Part shown: piece after piece, positions 33,682-42,309 of the stretch | Numbering within the stretch: position 1 is the stretch's first letter | Layout: every line of letters starts with the position of its first letter | Assembly: GCF_018604545.1 (NCBI RefSeq) | Contig: NZ_CP075896.1 | Coordinates: 2,852,001-2,916,000, forward strand | DNA length: 64,000 nucleotides | Reading direction: 5' to 3' | Origin: Streptomyces koelreuteriae | GTDB lineage: Bacteria; Actinomycetota; Actinomycetes; Streptomycetales; Streptomycetaceae | Translations under genes and position numbers: made by a program | Notes under the pieces: model-generated | Database searches by the model: none | Seen by the model: only the letters and a program-made list of their open reading frames with translations | Told to the model about the DNA's origin: nothing

Positions 33682-34836
33682 CTAGCCGAGCGCCTGCTGC
33701 AGGTCTTCCAGCAGGTCGTCGGCGTTCTCGATGCCGACGGACAGACGCACCAGGTCGGCCGGGACCTCCAGGGCCGAGCCGGCGGCGGACGCGTGCGTCA
33801 TACGGCCGGGGTGCTCGATGAGCGACTCCACGCCGCCCAGGGACTCGCCCAGCGTGAACACCTTGGCGCGGTTGCAGACCTCGACGGCCGCCTCCTCGCC
33901 GCCCTCGACACGGAACGAGACCATGCCGCCGAACGACTTCATCTGCTTGGCGGCGATCTCGTGGCCCGGGTGCTCCGGCAGGCCCGGGTACAGCACGCTG
34001 CTCACGCGCGCGTGCCGGGTGAGCATGTCGGCGACCTTGACGGCGTTCTCGCTGTGCCGGTCCATGCGGACCGAGAGCGTCTTGGTGCCGCGCAGCACCA
34101 GCCATGAGTCGAAGGGGCCGGCGACGGCGCCCATCGCGTTCTGGTGGAAGGTCAGTTCCTCGCCCAGGTCGGCGTCGCTGGTGATCAGCGCGCCGCCGAC
34201 GACGTCCGAGTGGCCGCCCATGTACTTGGTCAGCGAGTGCACGACGACGTCCGCGCCCAGGGCCAGCGGCTGCTGGAGGTAGGGCGTGGCGAAGGTGTTG
34301 TCGACGACGAGGCGGGCGCCCGCGTCCCGGGCGATCTGAGCGACGGCGGCGATGTCGGTGATGCCGAGCAGCGGGTTGGAGGGGGTCTCCACCCACACCA
34401 CCTTGGTCTTCGGGGTGAGGGCCGCCCGCACGGCCGCCGGGTCGCTGGTGTCGGCGACCGACCACTCCACGCCCCAGCGGGCGACGACCTTGGCGAACAG
34501 CCGGAACGTGCCGCCGTAGGCGTCGTTGGGGATGACCACGTGGTCGCCGGGGCTGAGCAGCGTACGCAGCAGGCAGTCCTCGGCCGCCAGCCCGGACGCG
34601 AACGCGAGGCCGCGGCGGCCGCCCTCCAGGGCGGCGAGGTTCTCCTCCAGCGCGGTCCTGGTGGGGTTGGCGCTGCGGCTGTACTCGTAGCCGCCGCGCA
34701 GACCGCCGACGCCGTCCTGCTTGTAGGTCGAGACCTGGTAGATCGGCGGGACGACCGCGCCCGTCAGGGGGTCGGCCGTGTTGCCCGCGTGGATCGCGAG
34801 CGTCTCGAAGTGCTGACTGATGTGCCTGTCGCTCAT
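33682..34836 (-). CDS. metB: Cystathionine gamma-synthase
   Basis: A 384-residue PLP enzyme of the Cys/Met metabolism family, joining O-succinyl/O-acetylhomoserine and cysteine to cystathionine. It opens with HFETLAIHAGNTADPLTGAVV. The PLP lysine is in VHSLTKYMGGHSDVVGG, and YEYSRSANPTRTALE and SLGGVESLIEHPGRMTH are family signatures. Distinguishing synthase from lyase by eye is difficult, but the closest remembered Streptomyces homologue is annotated MetB. The ATG at 34836 lies close to a weak ribosome site. The gene is divergent from the 35002 gene. Confidence 0.9.
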   Translation of the reverse strand: MSDRHISQHFETLAIHAGNTADPLTGAVVPPIYQVSTYKQDGVGGLRGGYEYSRSANPTRTALEENLAALEGGRRGLAFASGLAAEDCLLRTLLSPGDHVVIPNDAYGGTFRLFAKVVARWGVEWSVADTSDPAAVRAALTPKTKVVWVETPSNPLLGITDIAAVAQIARDAGARLVVDNTFATPYLQQPLALGADVVVHSLTKYMGGHSDVVGGALITSDADLGEELTFHQNAMGAVAGPFDSWLVLRGTKTLSVRMDRHSENAVKVADMLTRHARVSSVLYPGLPEHPGHEIAAKQMKSFGGMVSFRVEGGEEAAVEVCNRAKVFTLGESLGGVESLIEHPGRMTHASAAGSALEVPADLVRLSVGIENADDLLEDLQQALG

Positions 34837-34904
34837 GAGGACCGAGGGTAGTGCGCCGAGACGAAGAGTGCCGGAGTACGAGTCGACGCGCGCTCGGCGC
34901 AGGG

Positions 34905-34949
34905 TTCTCCACAGGACCGCCGGGGGCTGCCCGGCGGGGGTTTTCCACA
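34905..34949 (+). repeat. Two DnaA-box-like direct repeats
   Basis: TTCTCCACA (34905-34913) and TTTTCCACA (34941-34949) each differ by one base from the Streptomyces DnaA box TTGTCCACA, lie in the same orientation 36 bases apart, and sit between divergent genes. Binding by DnaA is possible but unproven. Confidence 0.3.
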
Positions 34950-35001
34950 GGTTCGGGGAGGGGGTTGGCCAATTGTCGGCGCGGTCTGGTTCGCTTGTTG
35001 C

Positions 35002-36120
35002 ATGGAGATTCTGTGGGTCCTGATCGCACTGGTCATGCTGGGCTTCGTGCTGCTCCCCTTCCTGCGACGCCGGCGCGGTGCGGTCGGACTGGTCTCGCCC
35101 GACCACCCGGACGCCGCGGACCCGGCGAACTACGGCTTCGTCCGCGAGGAGGAGCTCGACATCCGCATGCCCGGCCCCGACCAGGACCTGCTGGACGTCC
35201 TGGACGTGGTGCAGCGCTCGGGGGACTACCGCGCGGCGCAGCAGCTCCTCGCGGGCACGGAGACGGAGGGCGAGCGTCGCTGGCAGCGGGTGCAGGCCTT
35301 CGCGGGTGCCGCATCACTGGAGCTCGCGCGGCGGCCCGGCGGGGTCGGCGAGGCGCCGGGCGGTCAGTGGCTGCGGGTGTGGCGGGCCGAGGCGCCCAAG
35401 GACGCGGGCGGCGCCGCGGTGCAGGCCGAGTTCCTGGTGCAGCAGGCGTGGCGGACGGCGACACCGGGGACGGACGAGTTCCGGATCATCATGGAGGAGG
35501 CCAGATCAGCGTGCGGCGACGCGGCGCTGCTCTCCCCCGGCGATCCCGTTCCGTACATCGTCGAGCTGTCGGTGGCCCGCGGGCTCGGCTATTCACGGAA
35601 GGACTTCGAGCAGCTCTGGCTGAAGATCCTGGACCGCGACCCGGCGCACATGGGCGCGCATCTGGCGGCGCTGCACTACTGGTGCGAGAAGTGGCACGGC
35701 TCGCGTGAGCTGGCGTACTCGTTCGCCGAGGCCGCGGCGGCCCGTGCGCCCCAGGGCTCGCTGCTCGCTGCGATGCCCCTCTTCGCGGTGTTCGAGCACC
35801 TCCCCGAGGTGACCCTGGTCAGCAGCTTCTGGCAGTCGGAGGTCGTCACGAAGGCGATGCACGGCGCGCTGCACGCGGTGCACTCGGCCCGCGCCGACGA
35901 CCCGATGCTGGCACACGCGCGGCATCTCCTGATGTTCTTCCTGGTCCGCAGCGAGCGCTGGGCGGAGGCCATGAGCCAGCTCATACACATCGACGGCCAT
36001 GTCGGCGCCCTGCCGTGGACGCTGTCCCAGGACCCGGCGGCGGAGTTCGCGGTGTACCGGGCGCTGGCGGTGGCGGGCTACGAGGCGAACGGCGGCAGCC
36101 CGGCGAGCCTGCCGCACTGA
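35002..36120 (+). CDS. Membrane-anchored TPR-like hypothetical protein
   Basis: A 372-residue protein. A single N-terminal membrane segment (residues 3-20, ILWVLIALVMLGFVLLPF) is followed by a basic stop-transfer RRRRG and a helical cytoplasmic domain of about 340 residues with TPR-like helical pairs (for example LDVLDVVQRSGDYRAAQQLL). No catalytic motif. It is probably conserved in Streptomyces next to metB and msrA; I do not know its function. An ATG about 20 bases after an AT-rich patch, without a strong ribosome site, starts the gene. Confidence 0.8.
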   Translation: MEILWVLIALVMLGFVLLPFLRRRRGAVGLVSPDHPDAADPANYGFVREEELDIRMPGPDQDLLDVLDVVQRSGDYRAAQQLLAGTETEGERRWQRVQAFAGAASLELARRPGGVGEAPGGQWLRVWRAEAPKDAGGAAVQAEFLVQQAWRTATPGTDEFRIIMEEARSACGDAALLSPGDPVPYIVELSVARGLGYSRKDFEQLWLKILDRDPAHMGAHLAALHYWCEKWHGSRELAYSFAEAAAARAPQGSLLAAMPLFAVFEHLPEVTLVSSFWQSEVVTKAMHGALHAVHSARADDPMLAHARHLLMFFLVRSERWAEAMSQLIHIDGHVGALPWTLSQDPAAEFAVYRALAVAGYEANGGSPASLPH

Positions 36121-36230
36121 GGGCCCGGGCCGCGGAAGGCCGGAATTCCCTCCGGCCTCCGCACGTTGTAGAGGGCGTCCCGTAGACGGCCGCAGATGGC
36201 GCCGCCCCCTGGAAGACCGCTGGAGACCGC

Positions 36231-36899
36231 ATGTTCCTGCACAGCCGTACGCCCCAGCTGCCCTCCCCCGAGCAGACGCTGCCCGGCCGCCCGGTGCCGT
36301 CGTTCACGGTGCCCGACCGCCACACCGTCCTCGGCAACCCCCTGCTCGGCCCCTACCCGGAGGGCCTGGAGGTCGCCGACTTCGGTCTGGGCTGCTTCTG
36401 GGGCGCCGAGCGCAAGTTCTGGCAGCTCCCGGCGGGGGTGTGGACGACCCTGGCCGGCTACCAGGGCGGTCACACCGAGAACCCCACCTACGAGGAGGTC
36501 TGCTCGGGCCTGACCGGCCACACGGAGGTCGTGCGCGTGGTCTTCGACCCGAAGCTGATCTCGTACGAGCGCCTGCTGAAGACGTTCTGGGAGTCGCACG
36601 ACCCCACGCAGGGCTTCCGCCAGGGCAACGACGTGGGCACGCAGTACCGCTCGGCGGTCTACACCCACACCCCCGGGCAGGCGGCCACCGCCAAGTCCTC
36701 CCGCGACTCCTACCAGCAGGTCCTCTCCTCCTCCGGGTTCGGCGAGATCACGACGGAGATCGCCCCGGCACAGGGCCGTCCCTTCTACCCGGCCGAGGGC
36801 TACCACCAGCAGTACCTGGACAAGAACCCGGCGGGATACTGCGGCATCGGCGGCACGGGCCTGTCCTGCCCGATCGGTGTGGCCAAGGCCGAGGGCTGA
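36231..36899 (+). CDS. msrA: Peptide-methionine (S)-S-oxide reductase
   Basis: A 222-residue MsrA that repairs oxidised methionine residues. The catalytic cysteine is C55 in LGCFWGAE. The resolving cysteines lie near the C-terminus (GYCGIGG and LSCPIG). An [13 protein letters not shown] motif completes the active site. It has an N-terminal extension of about 45 residues typical of actinobacterial MsrA. The preceding gap is 110 bases; downstream lie small GGTACC repeats. Confidence 0.95.
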   Translation: MFLHSRTPQLPSPEQTLPGRPVPSFTVPDRHTVLGNPLLGPYPEGLEVADFGLGCFWGAERKFWQLPAGVWTTLAGYQGGHTENPTYEEVCSGLTGHTEVVRVVFDPKLISYERLLKTFWESHDPTQGFRQGNDVGTQYRSAVYTHTPGQAATAKSSRDSYQQVLSSSGFGEITTEIAPAQGRPFYPAEGYHQQYLDKNPAGYCGIGGTGLSCPIGVAKAEG

Positions 36900-36902
36900 A
36901 CC

Positions 36903-36967
36903 CCGGTACCGGCAGAGCCGAACCCGGTACCGCTGAAGCCGAGGCCGAGTGCTGAACACCGGTACCG
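36903..36967. repeat. Three CCGGTACCG repeats
   Basis: CCGGTACCG occurs at 36903-36911, 36924-36932 and 36959-36967, partly within longer GAAC-n-CCGGTACCGCTG similarity, filling the gap between msrA and the AI-2E permease gene. It looks like local duplication. Confidence 0.6.
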
Positions 36968-37005
36968 CTGGATACGCGGGGGCTCCCTGGCAATAGGGTG
37001 CCCCC

Positions 37006-38136
37006 GTGACTGCCCCCTCGAATTCGACCCTGAGTCCGGCGAAAGCCCGTCACGCGCTGCGGCTGTCCGCGCGCGTGTCCGCGGAGTTGCTGCTGGTCTT
37101 CGTGATGCTGGCCGTGTCTCTGTGGCTGCTGGGCCGGATGTGGTCGGTGGTGTGGCCGCTCGTCGTCGGGCTGCTGCTGACCACGCTGACCTGGCCCGCG
37201 GCCCGCGCCCTCCGTCGTCGCGGGTGGCCGCCCGCGCTCGCCGCGTCGCTGGTGACCGTGCTGTTCCTGCTGGTCGCCGTGGGTGTGGTGGCGTTGATCG
37301 CGGTGCCGGTGGCGTCGCAGTCCGGTGAGCTGACCGACGGTGTGGTCGAGGGCATCCAGCGGCTGCGCGAGTGGGCGGCGGGGCCGCCGTTGAACATCGG
37401 TGACGCCCAGATCAACAAGGCGTTCGACTCGGCGGTCGCCCGCGCCCAGGAGGGCGTCGGCAGCATGGTCGGCACGGTCGTCACCGGTGTCAGCACCGTG
37501 GTGAGCGGAGTGGTCACCGCTGTCCTCGCGCTGTTCCTGATGTTCTTCTTCCTCAAGGACGGGCCGAAGTTCCTGCCGTGGCTGTCCCGGCAGCTCCCGG
37601 GCCGGTTCGCCGCCGACGTCCCGATCGTGTTCGCGCGCGGCTGGGCCACCCTGGGCAGCTTCGTACGGTCCCAGGCGGCCGTCGGCCTGCTCGACGCGGT
37701 GCTGATCGGGCTGGGCCTGTGGATCCTGGGCGTGCCGCTGGTGCTGCCGCTGGCGGTGCTGACCTTCGTCTCGGCGTTCGTGCCGATCATCGGCGCCCTG
37801 TTCGCCGGTTTCGTCGCGGTCCTCATCGCGCTGGTCTCCAACGGCGTCACGGACGCGCTGATGGTGCTGGCCATCATCGTGGTGGTGCAGCAGCTGGAGG
37901 GGAACGTCTTCCAGCCCATGATCCAGAGCCGTGGTCTCGGGCTCCACGCGGCCGTGGTGCTGCTCGCTGTAACGCTGGGCGGCAGTCTGGCCGGCATCGT
38001 GGGCAGTCTGCTCGCCGTCCCCATCGCCGCGCTGATCGCGGTGGTGTGGAACTACGTACGCGAGCAGCTCAGCGACCCGCCGCGGGAACCGGACGACACC
38101 GACGAGCCGGACGCCGTCGCGCCCGTGCTGTCGTAA
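37006..38136 (+). CDS. AI-2E family transporter (PerM-like permease)
   Basis: A 376-residue polytopic membrane protein. Hydrophobic segments near residues 25-75 form the N-terminal pair of helices, followed by a long soluble loop (about 100-165) and a C-terminal set of helices containing VQQLEGNVFQPMIQSRGLGL, a family signature. The family includes TqsA/YdgG and PerM; export of small molecules or sodium/proton antiport is reported for some members, so the substrate is not assignable. Start GTG at 37006. A hairpin terminates the transcript. Confidence 0.9.
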   Translation: MTAPSNSTLSPAKARHALRLSARVSAELLLVFVMLAVSLWLLGRMWSVVWPLVVGLLLTTLTWPAARALRRRGWPPALAASLVTVLFLLVAVGVVALIAVPVASQSGELTDGVVEGIQRLREWAAGPPLNIGDAQINKAFDSAVARAQEGVGSMVGTVVTGVSTVVSGVVTAVLALFLMFFFLKDGPKFLPWLSRQLPGRFAADVPIVFARGWATLGSFVRSQAAVGLLDAVLIGLGLWILGVPLVLPLAVLTFVSAFVPIIGALFAGFVAVLIALVSNGVTDALMVLAIIVVVQQLEGNVFQPMIQSRGLGLHAAVVLLAVTLGGSLAGIVGSLLAVPIAALIAVVWNYVREQLSDPPREPDDTDEPDAVAPVLS

Positions 38137-38141
38137 CGGCC

Positions 38142-38175
38142 CCGTTCGCGCGACCGGTCATGGACGCGCGAACGG
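38142..38175. terminator. Hairpin after the AI-2E permease gene
   Basis: CCGTTCGCGCG (38142-38152) pairs with CGCGCGAACGG (38165-38175), 11 bp with a 12-base loop, six bases after the stop codon. Confidence 0.7.
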
Positions 38176-38238
38176 CCCCGCCCGGGTCGCGGGGCTCCTC
38201 CTCGCTTGCGAATCTGCAGGCGAAAGGAGTTCCGCCAC

Positions 38239-38895
38239 ATGAACCCTGTCACCGCGTCGCCCGTGCGTATCGAGGCGTCTGTGGACGCCCGGCTGTCCCG
38301 ATGGCTGTGGCTGGTGAAGTGGCTGCTCGCCATCCCGCACTACATCGTGCTGTTCTTCCTGTGGATCGCCTTCGCGGTCGTGACGGTCATCGCGTTCTTC
38401 GCCATCCTGATCACGGCCCGGTACCCCCGGTCCCTCTTCGACTTCAGTGTCGGCGTGCTGCGCTGGAACTGGCGGGTCGGCTACTACGCCCACACCGCCC
38501 TCGGCACCGACCGGTACCCGCCGTTCACCCTCGCCGACGTGCCCGACTATCCGGCGCGCTTCGACGTCGTCTACCCCGAGCGGCTGTCGCGCGGGCTGGT
38601 CCTGGTGAAGTGGTGGCTGCTGGCGATCCCGCAGTACATCGTGGTCGCGATGTTCGTCGGGGGCGGCTGGGGCGGGGACAGTTGGCGCGGCGCCGGGCTG
38701 ATGCCCTGGCTCTCCCTGGTCGCGGTGGTCATCCTGCTGTTCACCGCCCGCTATCCGCGGCACCTCTTCGACTTCCTGCTGGGCCTCGCCCGCTGGTGCG
38801 CGCGGGTGACCGCCTACGCCGCCCTGATGACCGACCAGTACCCGCCGTTCCGGCTCGACCTGGGCGGCCAGGAATCCCCGGCGAAGAGCCTCTGA
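38239..38895 (+). CDS. DUF4389 domain membrane protein
   Basis: A 218-residue protein with a tandem internal repeat. Each half has a hydrophobic pair of helices with the phrase [10 protein letters not shown] / [10 protein letters not shown], then [10 protein letters not shown] / [10 protein letters not shown] and a TDRYPPF / TDQYPPF segment. This matches DUF4389. It is membrane-embedded with short loops; the role is unknown. AAAGGAG lies upstream of the ATG at 38239. The repeat suggests an old duplication. Confidence 0.88.
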   Translation: MNPVTASPVRIEASVDARLSRWLWLVKWLLAIPHYIVLFFLWIAFAVVTVIAFFAILITARYPRSLFDFSVGVLRWNWRVGYYAHTALGTDRYPPFTLADVPDYPARFDVVYPERLSRGLVLVKWWLLAIPQYIVVAMFVGGGWGGDSWRGAGLMPWLSLVAVVILLFTARYPRHLFDFLLGLARWCARVTAYAALMTDQYPPFRLDLGGQESPAKSL

Positions 38896-38945
38896 CAACG
38901 CCGCGCCCCAGCGGAATCGATTCCTCCCGCCCTACGCTCCTTCGC

Positions 38946-39887
38946 ATGGTTCTCAGACGAGCGTTACAGGTGATCATGGTCGTCACTCTGGCCCTCGCGG
39001 GGGCGGTCCAGGGCGGGGCGGTTTCGGCGCGGGCGACCGACTCCGGACGGCAATTGCTGTTCTACAACCACGCCTACGGCGTCCTCGACCGGGAGACCGC
39101 CGACGCCATCGAGCACTCCGCCTATCTGCGCGACTTCGCCGACTTCCAGGTCCGCACCACGACGGGTTCCGGCGGGCAGACCTGGACCGGCCGCTATCTG
39201 ATGGGGCGCGAGACCTACCTGGAGCTGTTCGGGGTCGGCGACCTGCCCGGCAAGGAGGCCGCCCTCGGCGCCACCGGCATGGGCGTCTCGACCGAGCGGA
39301 AGGGCGACCTGGTGACGGTGCTCGCGCGGCTGCGCGAGCAGGGAGTCGGCGACCCGATCGAGTTCCAGCAGACACGCGACTTCGGCGACGGCGTCCCCGT
39401 GCCGTGGTTCGACGCCGTCTTCACCACCGACCAGTACGACCGCTTCGGCGCCTGGGGCATGGAGTACCGGCCGGAGTACTTCGCCGACCCGCGCGGCAAC
39501 ACCGAGCCCGCCGCACACCCCGGTGACGTGGGCCGGGAGCGCTATCTGCCCGACGCCTACCGCGACCGTCTGATGCGGGACGTGACGGGCATCCGGCTCG
39601 CGGTGACCGCACGCGACCTCGCCAACACGGTGCCGCTGCTGCAGGCCGGCGGGTTCGCCGTGCGTTCCCTGCCGGACGGGGGCGTCGTCGCGAAGGGCGG
39701 CACCACCACGCTCCGCTTCGACGCCGTGCCCCTCGACCAGGTGGGCCTGCGGCAGGTCCGGATGTCGCTGAACCGGCCGGTGTCGTACCGGCACGAGGAG
39801 CGCATCGGTCACTCGACCCTCACCGTCGGCCCGGGGTCCCGTGCCGTGTGGACCTTCGACGACCAGGACCGGCCGGCTTCCCGGTAA
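38946..39887 (+). CDS. Secreted DUF5829-like protein
   Basis: A 313-residue exported protein with an N-terminal hydrophobic signal segment (ALQVIMVVTLALAGAVQGG) and a mature domain starting with LLFYNHAYGVLDRETADAI. This phrase and the WTGRYLMGRETYLELFGVGD region resemble DUF5829 proteins, which may have a VOC-like fold. No metal ligands can be assigned by eye. The gene is convergent with the 39921 oxidoreductase gene. Family assignment from memory, so tentative. Confidence 0.7.
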   Translation: MVLRRALQVIMVVTLALAGAVQGGAVSARATDSGRQLLFYNHAYGVLDRETADAIEHSAYLRDFADFQVRTTTGSGGQTWTGRYLMGRETYLELFGVGDLPGKEAALGATGMGVSTERKGDLVTVLARLREQGVGDPIEFQQTRDFGDGVPVPWFDAVFTTDQYDRFGAWGMEYRPEYFADPRGNTEPAAHPGDVGRERYLPDAYRDRLMRDVTGIRLAVTARDLANTVPLLQAGGFAVRSLPDGGVVAKGGTTTLRFDAVPLDQVGLRQVRMSLNRPVSYRHEERIGHSTLTVGPGSRAVWTFDDQDRPASR

Positions 39888-39920
39888 GGCCCGTAAGGCC
39901 CCCAGGAGCCCCCGAGCCCC

Positions 39921-40682
39921 CTAGCCCAGCCGCTCCACCAGGAACTCCTCCCACGTCCGCTTCCCCTCCTCCGCCCCCCGCAGGGTGAGGTTCGCCCCGG
40001 CCCGGTACGCCCGCCCCGCCTTGCCGGGGATGCGCACCGGCAGCATCGGGCGGCGCCGCCCCCTCAGGCGGAGGTAGGGGCGGGCCAGTTCGGCGAGGGT
40101 GTGGACGTGCGGCCCGGCCAGGTCCGGGACGAGGCCGGACGGGGCGCCGAGGGTCAACTCCGCGAGTCGGGCGGCGACTTCGCGGGAGTCGACCGGCTGG
40201 AGCCGCAGGCCGCCCGGGACCGGGAACACCGGCAGCTTGGCCATCTTCTCGACCATGGTCAGCGTGAGGTCGTGGAACTGGGCCGCGCGCAGGGTCGTCC
40301 ACGGGATGCCCGAGTCGGCGACGGCCCGCTCGGACTCCAGCTTCGTGCGCATCCAGGCCAGCGGCACCCGGTCCGCGCCGATGACCGAGATGTAGACCAG
40401 GTGCCGTACCCCGGCCCGGGACGCGGCGCGCACCAGATTGCGGGTCGCCTCGTCGTCGCCCTTGGGGCCGCCCGCCAGGTGCAGCACGGTGCCCGCGCCC
40501 TCGATGGCGGCATCGACACCCTCGTTCTTCAGCAGATCGCCGGTGACGTACTCGATGCCGTCGGCGGCCGGGCGGGCGGTCCGGCTGAGGATCCGCACCT
40601 CGTGGCCGGCCGCGCGCAGCAGCGGGACGACATGGCCGCCCAGGGTGCCCGTACCGCCGGTGACCAGGATGGATGACGTCAT
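39921..40682 (-). CDS. NAD(P)-binding NmrA/atypical SDR family protein
   Basis: A 253-residue Rossmann-fold protein. The dinucleotide motif ILVTGGTGTLGGHVV is at residues 5-19, and a GVRHLVYISVIGADRV segment follows. There is no classical YxxxK, so it is of the atypical SDR/NmrA type (quinone reductase or redox sensor). GGGGAG is five bases upstream of the ATG. The closing segment has WEEFLVERLG. The substrate is unknown. Confidence 0.85.
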   Translation of the reverse strand: MTSSILVTGGTGTLGGHVVPLLRAAGHEVRILSRTARPAADGIEYVTGDLLKNEGVDAAIEGAGTVLHLAGGPKGDDEATRNLVRAASRAGVRHLVYISVIGADRVPLAWMRTKLESERAVADSGIPWTTLRAAQFHDLTLTMVEKMAKLPVFPVPGGLRLQPVDSREVAARLAELTLGAPSGLVPDLAGPHVHTLAELARPYLRLRGRRRPMLPVRIPGKAGRAYRAGANLTLRGAEEGKRTWEEFLVERLG

Positions 40683-40786
40683 GACCACTCCCCGATGTCG
40701 ACTTCGCGGTTCGCTGTCGCGGTCCGCCTTCGCCGGTATGACGGAGGGCGGCGGGGAGATGTGACAGACGCGGGCCGAGAGGAAGG

Positions 40787-41170
40787 TCAGCCGCCGCTGC
40801 CGTACGGCCGCGTGATGATCTCCAGTCGGTGGCCGTCGGGGTCGTCGAAGTACGCGCCCCGGCCGCCGTCGTTGTGGTTGATCTCGCCGGGGCGGCTGTG
40901 GAACGGGTCCGCCCAGTACGTCAGACCGGCCTCCTGGATACGGCCGAAGATCACGTCGAACTCTTCCTCCGAGACGAGGAAGGCGTAGTGCTGCGGCGTG
41001 ATGGCGCCGGGGGTGTCCATGTAGTCGAGCGTCACGCCGTTGGGGATCTCGACCGGGAGGAACGGGCCGTAGGGCGGGCTCACTTCGAGTCCCAGGAGGT
41101 CGGCGAGGAACCGGGCCGAGGCGCGCTTGTCGTGCGCGACGACGATGGTGTGGTTCAGCTGCACGGTCAT
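40787..41170 (-). CDS. VOC (glyoxalase/bleomycin resistance) family protein
   Basis: A 127-residue single VOC-fold protein (two beta-alpha-beta-beta-beta units). Candidate metal residues include the His in VQLNHTIVVAHDK and Glu in HRLEIITRP. Ring-cleaving dioxygenases, glyoxalases and antibiotic-binding proteins share this fold, so function cannot be set. GGGAGGGGAGG precedes the ATG at 41170. The gene is divergent from the siderophore transporter, and its start lies 42 bases from the iron box, so it may share iron control. Confidence 0.85.
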   Translation of the reverse strand: MTVQLNHTIVVAHDKRASARFLADLLGLEVSPPYGPFLPVEIPNGVTLDYMDTPGAITPQHYAFLVSEEEFDVIFGRIQEAGLTYWADPFHSRPGEINHNDGGRGAYFDDPDGHRLEIITRPYGSGG

Positions 41171-41211
41171 GGTGGGCCTCCCCTCCCGACCCACCATACT
41201 CCGGCACATAT

Positions 41212-41230
41212 TAAGGTAAGCCTCACCTTA
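41212..41230. promoter_or_regulatory. Iron box (DmdR1/IdeR-type operator)
   Basis: TAAGGTAAGCCTCACCTTA matches the 19-bp iron-box pattern of actinobacterial DtxR-family repressors (consensus TTAGGTTAGGCTCACCTAA). It lies about 20-40 bases upstream of the siderophore-binding lipoprotein start and in the divergent gap shared with the VOC gene. Under iron-replete conditions DmdR1 should repress at least the transporter. Confidence 0.88.
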
Positions 41231-41250
41231 TTCATTGATCGGAGTACGTG

Positions 41251-42309
41251 GTGCGCGCAGTGGGATCGAGGGCCGTCCTGGCCCTGGCCGTCGCCGGAGG
41301 GCTGCTGGCCGGTTGCTCGTCGCCGGGCGGCGGCAGCGGGGCCGGCAAGCAGGGGGACGGCTCGCGCAGCGAGGTCATCGGCGCCGCCGAGGGCTCCGCC
41401 GGACCCTCCGCCGCGCCGAGCGCCCTCGCGAAGGGCATGGGCGCCGACACCGACGAGGACGGGGTCTTCCCGCGCACCGTCAAGCACTTCGAGGGCAGTA
41501 CGGCGATCAAGGCCGAGCCGCGGAACATCGCCGTGCTCAGCACCGGGCAGCTCGACGACCTGCTGTCGCTGGGCATCGTCCCGACGGCGACCACCCGCGC
41601 CGACAACGCCGGCCTCGTGCCCGGCTACCTGGCCGACGCCTTCCCGCGTCACAAGGACCGGCTGGCCGGCATGACCGACGCGGGCACCCGCTCCGCCCCC
41701 AATCTGGAGACCCTGGCCGCCGCCCAGCCGGACCTGATCCTCGCCAACGACTCGCTCGGCGAGCTCTACCCCAAGCTGTCGAAGATCGCGCCGACCGTGA
41801 TCACCGCAGGCAACGGCATCAACTGGAAGCGCGACCTGCTGCTCGTCGGCGAGGCCGTCGGCAAGGGGCAGCGGGCGCAGCGCCTGCTCGACGGCATCGC
41901 CGCGGACGCTCGCGCCGAGGGGCGCGACGTGCAGGGCGACCCGGCCGTCTCCATGGTGCGGTTCACGCCCGACCGGACGCGCATGTTCGGCGTCTCCTCC
42001 TTCACCGGGTCCCTCGCCGTGGACATGGGCCTGAAGCGGCCGGAGTCCCAGCGGTTCACGGCGATCTCCGAGGACGTCGGGCCGGAGAGCATCGATGTCG
42101 CCGACGGCGACTGGATCTTCTACTCGGTGCAGGGCGACCCGGAGAAGACGGACGCCGGGAGTGTGCTGGCCGGGCCGCTGTGGAAGTCGATGAAGGCCGT
42201 CGACGCCGGGCACGCCGTGAAGGTCGACGACGACCCCTGGTACCTCAACGCCGGTCCCACCGCCGCCCGCCTCGTCGTACGGCAGCTCGCCGAGCACCTC
42301 GGCAGGTGA
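41251..42309 (+). CDS. Iron-siderophore ABC transporter substrate-binding lipoprotein
   Basis: A 352-residue class III solute-binding protein. The lipobox is LLAGC, so the mature protein is lipid-anchored at the outer face of the membrane. A Ser/Gly-rich linker precedes the two-lobed domain starting near NIAVLSTGQLDDLLSLG. Of two adjacent GTG codons, 41251 is preferred since GGAG lies six bases before it (41248 is too close). The stop overlaps the first permease (GTGA). Iron-siderophore binding is inferred from family and from the iron box. Confidence 0.9.
   Translation: MRAVGSRAVLALAVAGGLLAGCSSPGGGSGAGKQGDGSRSEVIGAAEGSAGPSAAPSALAKGMGADTDEDGVFPRTVKHFEGSTAIKAEPRNIAVLSTGQLDDLLSLGIVPTATTRADNAGLVPGYLADAFPRHKDRLAGMTDAGTRSAPNLETLAAAQPDLILANDSLGELYPKLSKIAPTVITAGNGINWKRDLLLVGEAVGKGQRAQRLLDGIAADARAEGRDVQGDPAVSMVRFTPDRTRMFGVSSFTGSLAVDMGLKRPESQRFTAISEDVGPESIDVADGDWIFYSVQGDPEKTDAGSVLAGPLWKSMKAVDAGHAVKVDDDPWYLNAGPTAARLVVRQLAEHLGR

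Noticed and set aside
36903..36967. GGTACC repeats as a regulatory element of the AI-2E gene
   Set aside because: Irregular spacing (21 and 35 bases) and position right after msrA look like local duplication; nothing ties them to a regulator.
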